Assembly: GCF_900539295.1 (NCBI RefSeq)
Contig: NZ_UQBH01000001.1
Location: 62,001 to 126,000 of the forward strand
Length of the DNA: 64,000 bases
From: an uncultured Megasphaera sp.
GTDB lineage: Bacteria > Bacillota > Negativicutes > Veillonellales > Megasphaeraceae
Direction: 5' to 3'
Position 1 is the stretch's first letter; every line of letters starts with the position of its first letter. The notes under the pieces were generated by a model that was not told the origin of the DNA, ran no database searches, and saw only the letters and a program-made list of their open reading frames with translations. Shown piece after piece: positions 17,965 through 27,308 of this stretch. A program made the position numbers and the translations under genes.

Positions 17965-18984
17965 TTATAATCCGTCAACGAGATGACTCGTATCCCTACC
18001 GGTTACGGCATCGTAACGGCGGCAGCCATTTTCTTCCGTAACCCGGAGAAGGCCTCTGTCGACGAGGTATTCGATATGAGACAGGGTTTCCCCTAAGGCA
18101 AACCACTTCTGCGTCGGCGGAAAATCACGCCAGGGTTTGCCGCGCATAGACCAGGTCATATGGGGTGCAATCTCATAGGCCGTACTATGAGGATACTCCG
18201 CGGCCAGGCGAAGGACTTCTCGGAGGCGTCGGTCGTGGTGAGCCAGAAGTTCATCGATACGGCTGACGATCGACGCATCGCCCTCCCGATGAGCCGGCAA
18301 AGCTTGGCTGACCGGCAGGTTCTTCACCTTCTTCAGGCTTTCCAAATACCGCTGCAGGGCCTTTTTCATATGGTACCAAACCTGGATATTCGGCGTAATG
18401 TCAAACAAGATGTGATCGCTCGTAAAGAATATCTTTTCTTTGGGCATATAGAGGCAGCACAGGCCCGGCGTATGGCCCGGCGTATGAATGACCCGGAGCT
18501 CACAGCCCGCCAGATGCAGAACGTCGCCGTCATCGACAGGCGTAATCGGAAAATGAGGATCCGGTGAAAAGGTCCGAGCCTGATTGGAAAATTGGCTCTT
18601 GATTTCTTCCGGCGGCATCCCTTCGCGCATAAAATTATCTTCTGCTGCCTTCCACGTCGAACCGTCTTCTGAATCGACGAGATACTGATAGTCCACGGGA
18701 TGCATGTAAATCGGGCAGCCCGCTTTGGCAAAAAAGCCGACAAGTCCTGTGTGGTCCGCATGGAGATGGGTCAAAAACAGGGCCGTATGCTGCAGATCTA
18801 CGCCGAGTTCCGAGAGTCCCCGGCAGAGGGCTTCTCGGCACTCCGGACGGTTAAAGCCCGTATCGATGACCAGATTATCCGACTCTCCCTTAATGACGTA
18901 GGCATTCAGATATTGAAGGGGATTATCGGGCAGGACGACGCGGATTCGGTATATATCGGGAGATTGGTGCAACTTCTCAATCAT
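17965..18984 (-). CDS. MBL-fold metallo-hydrolase
   Basis: A 339-residue protein of the metallo-beta-lactamase superfamily. The zinc motif LTHLHADHTG is at about residues 90-99, with further ligands in VIHTPGHTPG and FTSDHIL. The C-terminal 90 residues look like the winged-helix extension found in GloB/LACTB2-like hydrolases (IDELLAHHDRRL...). Substrates in this group include thioesters and phosphodiesters; none can be assigned here. AGGAGGA precedes the start. It lies downstream of pth with a moderate hairpin between. Confidence 0.85.
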   Translation of the reverse strand: MIEKLHQSPDIYRIRVVLPDNPLQYLNAYVIKGESDNLVIDTGFNRPECREALCRGLSELGVDLQHTALFLTHLHADHTGLVGFFAKAGCPIYMHPVDYQYLVDSEDGSTWKAAEDNFMREGMPPEEIKSQFSNQARTFSPDPHFPITPVDDGDVLHLAGCELRVIHTPGHTPGLCCLYMPKEKIFFTSDHILFDITPNIQVWYHMKKALQRYLESLKKVKNLPVSQALPAHREGDASIVSRIDELLAHHDRRLREVLRLAAEYPHSTAYEIAPHMTWSMRGKPWRDFPPTQKWFALGETLSHIEYLVDRGLLRVTEENGCRRYDAVTGRDTSHLVDGL

Positions 18985-19012
18985 AGGGTCCTCCTAAAGG
19001 ATAAACTAGAAA

Positions 19013-19038
19013 GAGACTGCCGCATAGACGGCAGCCTC
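19013..19038 (-). terminator. Moderate terminator after pth
   Basis: Stem GAGGCTGCCG / CGGCAGTCTC (minus strand) followed by TTTCTAGTTT. The interrupted T tail suggests partial read-through into the MBL gene. Confidence 0.55.
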
Positions 19039-19044
19039 TTGTAC

Positions 19045-19617
19045 TCATTGTTTCTTTTTCCGCGGGTTATAGCGGTTCATGCCCTTATCGACACCGAGGC
19101 GCAGGCAGCCTTCGATAGCCGTCGCAGCGTCTTCAATGCCCTGACGGTACTTTTCCCGAAGTTCTTCCGGAAAGGGCGTCAAGACGTGGTCGATGACATC
19201 GTGATGAGGGAGCGGCCGGCCGATGCCGACGCGGAAGCGGATAAAATCCGTGCAGCCGTTGGCAAATAAGCTCTTGATGCCGTTGTGTCCGCCGTCACTG
19301 CCATTTTTGCGGATGCGCAGGCGGCCGACGGCCAGATCCATGTCGTCATAAGCGACGTAGACGTCAGGCTGGTCTACCTTATACCAGCGCATGAGCGGGC
19401 CCACAGCCCGGCCGCTGTCATTCATGAAGGTCTGGGGTTTGACTAAGATGATCTTTTCATCGTCAACGGTCACCTGAGCAACGAGGGCATCCATCCGCTC
19501 CTGCCAGGACGGGACTTCCCAGCGCTTGGCCAGTTCATCGATGACATCGAATCCCGTATTATGTTTTGATTCTTCATATTGGCGGCCCGGATTGCCCAGG
19601 CCTACGATCATATGCAC
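19045..19617 (-). CDS. pth: Peptidyl-tRNA hydrolase
   Basis: A 190-residue enzyme that recycles tRNA from peptidyl-tRNA released by stalled ribosomes. It has the N-terminal GLGNPGRQYEESKHNTGF block with the catalytic His19, YDDMDLAVG with the catalytic Asp, and the GSDGGHNGIKS loop. The first codon is GTG with AAGGAA upstream; an ATG two codons later is the alternative. It begins 12 bases after prs, consistent with the common glmU-prs-pth order. Confidence 0.96.
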   Translation of the reverse strand: MHMIVGLGNPGRQYEESKHNTGFDVIDELAKRWEVPSWQERMDALVAQVTVDDEKIILVKPQTFMNDSGRAVGPLMRWYKVDQPDVYVAYDDMDLAVGRLRIRKNGSDGGHNGIKSLFANGCTDFIRFRVGIGRPLPHHDVIDHVLTPFPEELREKYRQGIEDAATAIEGCLRLGVDKGMNRYNPRKKKQ

Positions 19618-19629
19618 GGTGCAGTTTCC

Positions 19630-20595
19630 TTATTTATCGAAAAGACGGCTGACAGAGACGTCATGGAAGATGCGCATGATAGCTTCGCCCAAGAGGGGTG
19701 CTACGGAAAGGACTTTGATCTTGTCGCTCTGTTTTTCCGGCGGCAAGGGAATGGTATTGGTAATGATCAATTCGGAGATAACCGATTTCTGGATCCGTTC
19801 GACAGCCGGGTCGGTGAGGACGGCATGGGCGCAGGCAGCAAAGACACGGGAAGCCCCCATTTCTTTCAAAGCCTTGGCACCGCCGCACAAGGAACCTGCC
19901 GTATCGACGATGTCGTCGACGAGGATACAAGTCTTGCCTTTGATGTCGCCAATGATATTCATGACTTCAGCAACGCCCGGGCGGGGACGGCGTTTTTCGA
20001 TGATGGCGATAGGTGCACTGACCCGGTCGGCCAGGTCACGGGCACGAGTTACACCGCCGAGGTCCGGCGATACGACGACGAGGTCGCCCAAATCAGTTTC
20101 TTCTTTTTTCTGGTTAATATACCGAGCGATGATGGAAGCCGAGCCGAGGTGATCCACAGGAATATCAAAGAAGCCCTGAATCTGACCGGCATGAAGGTCC
20201 ATCGTGACGACACGGGTAATGCCTGCCCGCGTCATTAAATCAGCGACTAACTTGGACGTAATCGGTTCACGGCCGCGGGTCTTGCGGTCCTGACGAGCAT
20301 AACCATAGTACGGAACAACGGCGGTGATATGTTTTGCCGAAGCGCGTTTCAAGGCGTCTGCCATGATCAGCAGTTCCATCAGTGTATCGTTAGCCGGCTG
20401 GCACGTCGGCTGAATGACGAATACATCCTTACCACGGACGCTTTCGTCGATCATGACCTGAATTTCGCCGTTATTGAACTTGCCAACAAAGGCCTTGCCT
20501 AATTCTAAACCAAGGTACTCAACAATTTCTTTGGCCAATTCCGGATTGGCATTCCCCGTAAAAATCTTCAGCTTTTTCCCGTCTTCGTAACTCAT
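19630..20595 (-). CDS. prs: Ribose-phosphate pyrophosphokinase
   Basis: A 321-residue class-I PRPP synthase making PRPP from ribose 5-phosphate and ATP. PRPP feeds nucleotides, histidine and the TrpD reaction. It has the ATP-site segment YGYARQDRK, the MDLHAGQIQGFF motif and the PRPP loop CILVDDIVDTAGS. AGGGAGG precedes the ATG. It follows glmU by 77 bases. Confidence 0.98.
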   Translation of the reverse strand: MSYEDGKKLKIFTGNANPELAKEIVEYLGLELGKAFVGKFNNGEIQVMIDESVRGKDVFVIQPTCQPANDTLMELLIMADALKRASAKHITAVVPYYGYARQDRKTRGREPITSKLVADLMTRAGITRVVTMDLHAGQIQGFFDIPVDHLGSASIIARYINQKKEETDLGDLVVVSPDLGGVTRARDLADRVSAPIAIIEKRRPRPGVAEVMNIIGDIKGKTCILVDDIVDTAGSLCGGAKALKEMGASRVFAACAHAVLTDPAVERIQKSVISELIITNTIPLPPEKQSDKIKVLSVAPLLGEAIMRIFHDVSVSRLFDK

Positions 20596-20672
20596 AGTGA
20601 GCCTCCCTGTATGAATATTATGATATATATGATTCGATATAAAAACCGATAAGCGCTTGGATGGAGAAAGTT

Positions 20673-22046
20673 TTATTTCTTATAGGTATCGTCTTTAACC
20701 CAGCCTTCGATATTGCGCTGCCGCGCGCGGGCAACGGATAAGGATTTCGCCGGTACGTCTTTGGTAATCGTAGACCCGGCGCCGACATAGGCGTAATCTC
20801 CGACCGCGACCGGTGCGACGAGGTTGCTGTTGCAGCCGACAAAAGCGTGGTCGCCAATCGTCGTGCGGTGCTTGATTTTGCCGTCATAATTGACGGTAAT
20901 CGTCCCGCAGCCGATATTGACATGCTGACCGACATCACTGTCGCCGATATAGCTGAGGTGCGGCAGTTTCGTGCCGTCACCGATGGTCGAGTTTTTGACT
21001 TCCATATAATTTCCGACTTTTACGTCATTGCCGATAACCGTATTGGGGCGGAAATGGACGAAGGGCCCGACTTCACAGCCGTTTTTGATCTGGCAGTCGT
21101 GGGCATACATGAACTGGACATGGTCATTATCGCCCATCTGCACATTGGTCATGCGGACGTAGGGACCGATGTGGCAGTCTTCGCCAATGACCGTATTTCC
21201 TTCGAGAACGGTACCGGGATAAAGGACGGTATCGCGGCCAATCGTGACCGTCGTATCGACATAGGTATTGTTAGGATCAATGATAGAGACGCCGTCGGCC
21301 ATGAGCTGGTCCAATTTGCGGCGGCGCATAATCTGTTCAGCTTCTGCCATTTGCTGACGGGAGTTGACACCCAGCGTTTCATCATAAGACGGAGCTGCAA
21401 AGGCGCTGACAACGCGGCCCGACGATACGAGCATGCCGATAATATCGGTCAAGTAATACTCGCCCTGAGCATTGTCATTAGTGACGTTGTGCAGCATATC
21501 CCACAAAAGGGGCATATCAAAGCAGTAAATGCCGGCGTTTACTTCGTCGACAGCGAGTTCTTCCGGCGTGCCGTCTTTTTGTTCAACAATTTTGACGACC
21601 TGCCCTTTATCATCGCGGATAACGCGGCCGTAGCCCGTCGGATTCGGCATATGCGCCGTCAATACGGTAGCTGCAGCACCGCTCTTTTCATGGCAGTCGA
21701 CGAGAGCCTTAAAGATTTCTGTCGTTACCAAAGGCGTGTCGCCGCAGGTAACCAAGAGCGTACCGGAAGCGTCCTTTAACAGCGGTTCTCCCTGCAGTAC
21801 AGCATGACCGGTACCGAGCTGTTCCTTCTGGACGACCGTTTCAGCCTGGTCGCCGAGGTAGTCCCGGACCTGTTCTCCGCCAAAACCGACAACAACAATT
21901 TGGCGCGTCGTTCCGGCTGCTTTAACAGCCCGGAGCACCTGTTCCACCATCGGAACGCCGCCGACTTTATGCAAAACCTTGGGGAATTTCGATTTCATTC
22001 GAGTCCCCTTGCCGGCTGCGAGGATAAGTGCAATAGTATTTTTCAT
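20673..22046 (-). CDS. glmU: Bifunctional GlmU (acetyltransferase / uridyltransferase)
   Basis: A 457-residue enzyme making UDP-N-acetylglucosamine for peptidoglycan. The N-terminal Rossmann-like domain (1-230) begins with LAAGKGTRMKSKFPKVLHKV, the UTP-binding motif. The C-terminal half is a left-handed beta helix with hexapeptide repeats (IGEDCHIGPYVRM and following), which binds acetyl-CoA. AGGGAGG lies upstream. First gene of the glmU-prs-pth group. Confidence 0.97.
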   Translation of the reverse strand: MKNTIALILAAGKGTRMKSKFPKVLHKVGGVPMVEQVLRAVKAAGTTRQIVVVGFGGEQVRDYLGDQAETVVQKEQLGTGHAVLQGEPLLKDASGTLLVTCGDTPLVTTEIFKALVDCHEKSGAAATVLTAHMPNPTGYGRVIRDDKGQVVKIVEQKDGTPEELAVDEVNAGIYCFDMPLLWDMLHNVTNDNAQGEYYLTDIIGMLVSSGRVVSAFAAPSYDETLGVNSRQQMAEAEQIMRRRKLDQLMADGVSIIDPNNTYVDTTVTIGRDTVLYPGTVLEGNTVIGEDCHIGPYVRMTNVQMGDNDHVQFMYAHDCQIKNGCEVGPFVHFRPNTVIGNDVKVGNYMEVKNSTIGDGTKLPHLSYIGDSDVGQHVNIGCGTITVNYDGKIKHRTTIGDHAFVGCNSNLVAPVAVGDYAYVGAGSTITKDVPAKSLSVARARQRNIEGWVKDDTYKK

Positions 22047-22112
22047 TCAGCAATAGCCTCCCTGAATTCCATAACTATATAAATCCTTTTAAGGATACCA
22101 CAAAACGGGGCG

Positions 22113-22150
22113 AAAAAAAAGGCTGTTGCACAACTTACTGTGCAACAGCC
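22113..22150 (-). terminator. Terminator after the 3D-domain gene
   Basis: Perfect 12-base stem GGCTGTTGCACA / TGTGCAACAGCC with six-base loop and a run of eight T on the minus strand. Confidence 0.92.
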
Positions 22151-22188
22151 CCGTTTTAGCTACATGATACCCTAGCATCGACTTGAGA

Positions 22189-22797
22189 TTAACCTAATAC
22201 ATAAACGACGACGTCTTGACGGCCGAAGTTGAGGGCTTCACTAGTTGAATCCATAGCCAAATCAATACGGTCACCTACAATAGCACCGCCTGTATCAGCT
22301 GCGACGGCATAGCCGTAACCTTCAATGTAAAGCTGAGTGCCGAGGGGAATAACCGACGGGTCAACGGCTACCATACCGCGCTGGAGATACTGGCCGGTTG
22401 CGGTATAACCGCTGCCGCCGCCATCCTGAGCCGTATAAGCCGTTGCTTCCATAACCAAACGCCGCTGATGACCTTCCGTGGCCGATGCAGCTTCTTCCGG
22501 AACCGGACGGCCGCTGGCTTCAGAGAGCGCTTCCATCGTCTGCGAGCCGACGATTCCGTCGGCAGACAGACCATGGTCTGTCTGGAATTGTACGACAGCC
22601 TGCTGCGTCTGAGCACCAAAATCACCATCTGCACTACCGGACAAGTAGCCCGCATCTTGAAGCATATATTGAACGCTCTGTACGACAGAGCCTTTCATTC
22701 CCATTTGTACACTTGCACAAGCCAAAGACGAAAATGCAAATACAAAGATCATTGTCACTAAGATTAACATACGATGTTTCAAAATACGATTTCGCAA
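22189..22797 (-). CDS. Secreted peptidoglycan-binding 3D-domain protein
   Basis: About 202 residues: signal peptide (LILVTMIFVFAFSSLACA), a PG_binding_1 domain (MGMKGSVVQSVQYMLQDAGY to about residue 95), and a C-terminal 3D domain with its three Asp residues (AADTGG, GDRIDLAM). The domain set is that of cell-wall lytic or remodelling enzymes related to the MltA/Sps fold. The promoter at 22841-22869 rules out the longer frame; AGAGGTGG is 4-5 bases before a TTG, chosen as start, with an ATG nine codons later as alternative. Monocistronic. Confidence 0.82.
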   Translation of the reverse strand: MRNRILKHRMLILVTMIFVFAFSSLACASVQMGMKGSVVQSVQYMLQDAGYLSGSADGDFGAQTQQAVVQFQTDHGLSADGIVGSQTMEALSEASGRPVPEEAASATEGHQRRLVMEATAYTAQDGGGSGYTATGQYLQRGMVAVDPSVIPLGTQLYIEGYGYAVAADTGGAIVGDRIDLAMDSTSEALNFGRQDVVVYVLG

Positions 22798-22840
22798 AAA
22801 ACCACCTCTTCGAATGAATACAATCTCAAGTACGTTCTGA

Positions 22841-22869
22841 ATTATAGCAGACTCACTACCATAAGTCAA
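22841..22869 (-). promoter_or_regulatory. Promoter of the 3D-domain gene
   Basis: TTGACT (22869-22864), 17-base spacer, TATAAT (22846-22841) on the minus strand. Confidence 0.8.
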
Positions 22870-23011
22870 AAAAATGGATACTTACACGCACTTTATAAGG
22901 TATTTATTCTCTGTTCTGATTGCTCTCAAAACATCATATATGCCTTTATACTCAAGTATGACAGATATTTTTTAGCACCTAGTCTTATTTTTTTATAATT
23001 ATTATACAATT

Positions 23012-24598
23012 TTACATATCTTCGTCCTCAGTCTTCTCCACAATATTTCTTATAGATTCGGCTCCTTCAATAGAGTCGCTTAGGACGTACAAATAGTCTC
23101 CTGCGCGAAGACAGGTCTCATCATCGGGAATGATGTCCTCACTGCCGCGCTTTACGTCAACGATGACGGTATGAGAGGGCCAGGCAATGCGCCCGATATA
23201 TTTGCCGTCAGCCAAACTTCCACTGACGACGGTCAATTCCAAGAGGTTTCGCCGTTCGCTCGACGATAAGGCAGGCTTATTCTTGGCCAGGCTGCGCCGG
23301 AGGAGTACTTCATAAATCGGTTCGCCCCGAAAGAGCTGCACTACGACAAGAGCAACCAAAGAAGCCGTGCACAGGGCCAGCAAGTGTTCATAAGAACCGG
23401 TCATTTCCATGATCAGGATCGTTCCCGTAACCGGCGACTGAACGGAGGCCGCAAAAAAAGCAGCCATAGAAATGACGACGATATTCGACAGATAATACGA
23501 TGAAATAAGACCTGCCTGGACAAAGGCAATGCCGACGATACCGCCGGTCAGGGCTCCTAAGACCAACATGGGCAGGAAGAAGCCGCCGGGAACGCCGCAT
23601 CCATAACTGATCAGAGTAAACAGGAACTTTCCGATCAAAAGGAGGGCAAAGAGCTGCAGCGACAAGGGCAGGGTGTACAAAGAATTGACCAAATCGTTGC
23701 CGCCGCCGAGGACGTCGGGGAAAACATACCCTAAAATCCCGGCCACGCATAAGGCAAAGGCGATGGGCATGAAGCGATTTCGAAAAATAGGCAGTTCATA
23801 AAAATAATGAATATTAAGCAATCCCTTATTGAAAATTACCCCGGCAATTCCGACAACGATTCCCAAGATAACGGCCAACCACATGTAGCGAAGAGGAAAG
23901 TGCGGCAAGATGCCGAAATGGAATATCGGCTCCCGTCCAAAGAGGTATCGGCTGACCATGGTCGCCATCAAAGCCGCTGCCATAGCCGGTGCCAGGACGA
24001 CGCCGGAGAAGTTGCGGTGAAGCTCTTCCAGGGCAAACATGACCCCTGCCAGGGGGGCATTAAAGGCGGCTGCCAAACCGGCACTGGCACCGGCCGTAAT
24101 GAGGTACCGTTCTTCCATTCGCGTCCGTCCTAAAGTCCGGCTCAGCCCTTGAGCCGTAACGGCGCCGATCTGAATAGACGGTCCTTCGCGGCCTAAGGAC
24201 AAGCCCAGTCCGATACCGACGATACCGCCGACCAGTTTAACCCAAAGGACGCGCAGCCAGCGCAGCCGCATGACCCCCAAAATGACGCCTTTAATCTGAG
24301 GAATCCCGCTGCCTCCTGCCTGTGGTTCATAGATGCCAAGACGCCATAGCAGCAGAGCCGCTGCCAACAGCAGGGCAAACCATGCAGCATTAACCGCAAG
24401 ATCGCCCCCACTTAAAACATGGGCATAAAACCACTGGCGCCATAGGGTTCCCGTTTCCAACCCCCACCGAAAAAAGCTGATAACCGTTCCCGATAACAAT
24501 CCGACTAAAATGCCTTCAAAAAAAAGCTGCAGCCGGAACCGCGGCCAATGATTCAAGACATGCAGTACCGCTTCCAGCCGTGTATCACCATGCATCAT
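23012..24598 (-). CDS. ClC-family H+/Cl- antiporter with TrkA-C domain
   Basis: A 528-residue membrane protein. Selectivity-filter motifs are present: GGSGIPQ, GREGPSIQIGA with the gating Glu138, and GGFFLPMLVLGA. Glu192 in ALEELHRNF aligns with the internal proton glutamate of E. coli ClC, so an exchanger is more likely than a channel. The last ~75 residues form an RCK_C/TrkA-C-like domain (LLELTVVSGSLADGKYIGRI...), a likely ligand-sensing module. The role may be acid resistance or anion homeostasis (inference). AAGGAATGAGAG precedes the start. Confidence 0.93.
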   Translation of the reverse strand: MMHGDTRLEAVLHVLNHWPRFRLQLFFEGILVGLLSGTVISFFRWGLETGTLWRQWFYAHVLSGGDLAVNAAWFALLLAAALLLWRLGIYEPQAGGSGIPQIKGVILGVMRLRWLRVLWVKLVGGIVGIGLGLSLGREGPSIQIGAVTAQGLSRTLGRTRMEERYLITAGASAGLAAAFNAPLAGVMFALEELHRNFSGVVLAPAMAAALMATMVSRYLFGREPIFHFGILPHFPLRYMWLAVILGIVVGIAGVIFNKGLLNIHYFYELPIFRNRFMPIAFALCVAGILGYVFPDVLGGGNDLVNSLYTLPLSLQLFALLLIGKFLFTLISYGCGVPGGFFLPMLVLGALTGGIVGIAFVQAGLISSYYLSNIVVISMAAFFAASVQSPVTGTILIMEMTGSYEHLLALCTASLVALVVVQLFRGEPIYEVLLRRSLAKNKPALSSSERRNLLELTVVSGSLADGKYIGRIAWPSHTVIVDVKRGSEDIIPDDETCLRAGDYLYVLSDSIEGAESIRNIVEKTEDEDM

Positions 24599-24795
24599 TC
24601 TCTCATTCCTTTCTTATCTGCTGTAAAAATTATACCACAGGCCCCGGTTATTTCGTATAATAAGGATATATATAATATAAATATATAGTCCTTTCGAAAC
24701 AGAATGAGCCAAAAAGTCCGACGACGACGGCAGGATTTCAGGCTTTATTATAGAATTATATACATAATATAGAAATGCGGAAGGAGGAGCGGCTT

Positions 24796-25986
24796 ATGAA
24801 CGACAGCTACAGACCGACATTCAATATTCACGAAGCAGTACGCAGAACTTTGCCTTATATGATGGAAATGAGAGAATATTTCCATGCCCACCCGGAATTG
24901 AGCGAAAAAGAATTCGATACATGCAAGACCATTTTCCAAGAATTATCCCTGATGGGTATTGAAGACGTGCGGATCATCGCAGGAACAGGGGTAACGGGCC
25001 TGATACACGGAGCCCTGCCCGGACCGGTCGTCCTCTTACGAGCCGACATCGACGCCCTGCCTTTGACAGAAAACTACGACTGCCCTTATTCATCTCTCGT
25101 AGACGGCGTCATGCACGCCTGCGGTCACGACGGCCACGCAGCCAATTTGCTGGGCGTCGCTAAAATACTCAATAAACATAAGGACTGCCTGCGCGGCACC
25201 ATACGCCTGGCCTTCCAACCGGCCGAAGAGGGCAACGGCGGCGCCGCCCGCATGATCGACGCCGGCATCCTCAACCTGCCGCCTGTCGACTACGCCCTGG
25301 GACTTCACGTCGCCGGCAGCCTGCCCAAAGGCTACGTCGGTATCGGCCGCGGTGAAATCGCATCTTCCTGCGACGATTTTACCATCACCCTCCACGGGCG
25401 AGGCGGCCACGGCTCTCAGCCGTCAGCCTGCATCAGCCCTATCCAGATGGGCGTCGATATCATCCAGTCCATTCAAAATTTCGTCTACAACCGCTATGCT
25501 GACGGCGACGGCATCGTCCTGACCTTCGGCCAGTTCCAGGCCGGCCATAACCCGAATGTCATTCCCGAAACGGCGGTTTTGAAGGGAACCCTGCGAACGT
25601 ATCACGAAGAAAAACGGCGCATCATCCTCGATGCCTTAGAACGAATTTTAAAAAATGTGACTACGACCTACGGCGGTTTTTTCGACCTGGATATCGTCCC
25701 CTTTTCACCGGTCTGCACCAATGACGACGGCGTGACCGACAAAGTCGTCCAAATCCTGCAGAATCACTGCGCTGACCGGGTCAACTTAGTTTCATTGAAG
25801 CGCGGATCCGGATCGGAAGACTTCGCCTATTTCAGCGAAGCCGTGCCCAGCGCCTTTTATTACGTCGGCGTTTACGGCGATACGCCGGTCATCGGCCACT
25901 CTCCGGACTTCCACTGGGACAGCAATGCCTTGAAATATATGTGCGAAACCCTGCTGCACATCGTCTATTACTTCGAAAGTTATTGA
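24796..25986 (+). CDS. M20-family amidohydrolase (N-acyl-amino-acid hydrolase)
   Basis: A 396-residue zinc peptidase. The metal-binding motifs ADIDALPL, MHACGHDGH, PAEEGNGG and GLHV are present, with a dimerisation insert in the middle, as in hippurate/IAA-amino-acid hydrolases and N-acetyl-diaminopimelate deacetylases. The start at MNDSYRPTF follows AAGGAGGAG; a frame seven codons longer is rejected. It precedes an AEC-type carrier by 75 bases, suggesting hydrolysis of an N-acyl amino acid and export or import of a product. Confidence 0.88.
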   Translation: MNDSYRPTFNIHEAVRRTLPYMMEMREYFHAHPELSEKEFDTCKTIFQELSLMGIEDVRIIAGTGVTGLIHGALPGPVVLLRADIDALPLTENYDCPYSSLVDGVMHACGHDGHAANLLGVAKILNKHKDCLRGTIRLAFQPAEEGNGGAARMIDAGILNLPPVDYALGLHVAGSLPKGYVGIGRGEIASSCDDFTITLHGRGGHGSQPSACISPIQMGVDIIQSIQNFVYNRYADGDGIVLTFGQFQAGHNPNVIPETAVLKGTLRTYHEEKRRIILDALERILKNVTTTYGGFFDLDIVPFSPVCTNDDGVTDKVVQILQNHCADRVNLVSLKRGSGSEDFAYFSEAVPSAFYYVGVYGDTPVIGHSPDFHWDSNALKYMCETLLHIVYYFESY

Positions 25987-26060
25987 GGCAACTTCCATTG
26001 TATAATCAAATATCCATAGTATAATGGGGATATCTATCATAATAAGGAGTGATATGCCTC

Positions 26061-27035
26061 ATGGTTTTCTGGTTCATCATTGAACATACGATGCTTCCCA
26101 TCTTCTTTCTCGTCCTCTTAGGCTTTTTCCTCGATAAGAAATTCCACCTCGACGTAAAGACCTTGTCGAAGCTGATGTTCTATTTGGTCATCCCCAGTTT
26201 CCTGTTTACCAATATCTATACGACCCAGTTTCCTGAAACGAGCATCAATATTATCGCCGCCATCGCCATCTTCATGGTCATCTGTTTCGTCATGGCCAAT
26301 ATCGTCGGCAAGGTCCGCCACTATGACGCAGCCATGTTGGAATCATGCCGCAACGCCTTCATGTTCAACAATACGGGCAATCTCGGCGTAGCCTTGATCA
26401 TCCTCGTCTTTTCTCACGACCCTTTCGTCGTAAACGGACAGACGCCGTATCTTGCCGAAGCCATGGTAGTGCAAATCATCATCTTCATGATCCAGAGCGT
26501 CGCCCTCAATACCCTCGGCCTCTATCAGGCCGGCCGCGGTAAATTAGCGGCCAGGGACACGCTGGCCGTCATGCTGCGCATGCCTTTGCCGTACGTACTA
26601 ATCGCAGCCCTCATCGTTCGCAATATCGGCTGGGATGCAGAAAACTTCTTCTTATGGCCCATCATGGACATGGCCAGCAAGTCCCTGCTGCCCTTGGCCA
26701 TGGTCAGTATCGGCGCCCAGTTGTCACAGACCAAAATCCACTGGCTCGATAAGGACGTCTGGATTGTGAGCATCTTAAAAATGACGGCCCTGCCCTTAAT
26801 CGGCCTGGCTATGATTTACGCCGCCAACGCCTTTCATCCCGGCACGTTTACGGCGGTCAGCGCGACAGTATTCCTCATTTATTGTGCCATCCCCACGGCC
26901 GTAAATACGGCCTTGTTCGCCATCGAATTCGGCAATAATCCGGACTATGCCACACAGATTGTCATGAATACGACAGCCCTCAGCGCCATATCGCTGACAT
27001 TTTATATTTTCTTAGGCCACATCTTATTCGTCTGA
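26061..27035 (+). CDS. AEC-family (auxin efflux carrier type) transporter
   Basis: A 324-residue membrane protein with about ten hydrophobic segments and the family's FMFNNTGNLGVAL motif in the first half, a conserved Asn-Gly region of AEC permeases. Family members move malate, malonate or other small organic acids. AAGGAG lies 11 bases before the chosen ATG; an in-frame GTG four codons upstream overlaps the ribosome site. It probably shares an operon with the M20 hydrolase. Confidence 0.82.
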   Translation: MVFWFIIEHTMLPIFFLVLLGFFLDKKFHLDVKTLSKLMFYLVIPSFLFTNIYTTQFPETSINIIAAIAIFMVICFVMANIVGKVRHYDAAMLESCRNAFMFNNTGNLGVALIILVFSHDPFVVNGQTPYLAEAMVVQIIIFMIQSVALNTLGLYQAGRGKLAARDTLAVMLRMPLPYVLIAALIVRNIGWDAENFFLWPIMDMASKSLLPLAMVSIGAQLSQTKIHWLDKDVWIVSILKMTALPLIGLAMIYAANAFHPGTFTAVSATVFLIYCAIPTAVNTALFAIEFGNNPDYATQIVMNTTALSAISLTFYIFLGHILFV

Positions 27036-27108
27036 TTCTGATTATCTTTATGATTTCCTCGTTTTACGTAATATTATAAGGTATGTAAAATAAATTCAGA
27101 ATAAATTA

Positions 27109-27137
27109 TTGACATCTTATCGTTTTACTTATATAAT
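27109..27137 (+). promoter_or_regulatory. Promoter of amtB-glnK
   Basis: Perfect consensus TTGACA (27109-27114), 17-base spacer, TATAAT (27132-27137). Transcription would begin near 27144, directly ahead of the structured leader. Confidence 0.85.
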
Positions 27138-27143
27138 AATCTC

Positions 27144-27308
27144 ATCAACAGAATAGAAGCCGGCAATGAAGCCCAAGTCGATAGTCACCTATCCCTTGGG
27201 CTTTTCATATTCTGAGGATAATCACAATAGGACAATAGACAACGATGTCTTTTTCGGATAGCAACAACCGGGAAAGGCATCTTTTTTATGGGTCAGGAGG
27301 CTAAGAAT
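27144..27308 (+). promoter_or_regulatory. Structured amtB leader with candidate attenuator
   Basis: Directly after the promoter, CAGAATA (27149-27155) can pair with TATTCTG around a hairpin AAGCCCAAG / CTTGGGCTT that has an inner GATAG-TCAC-CTATC stem. A second hairpin follows, GATGTCTTTTTCGG pairing with CCGGGAAAGGCATC through some G-U pairs. It ends in TTTTTT only 13 bases before the amtB ribosome site, so it has the form of a conditional terminator. No known riboswitch class was recognised. Confidence 0.6.

Noticed and set aside
20847..21779. Open frame of 310 codons on the plus strand
   Set aside because: Antisense shadow of glmU with no ribosome site or recognisable motif.
27144..27308. 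ANTAR-type antiterminator in the amtB leader
   Set aside because: Two hairpins are present, but the loops are not six-base loops with the required A1 and G4, and no ANTAR protein gene is nearby.
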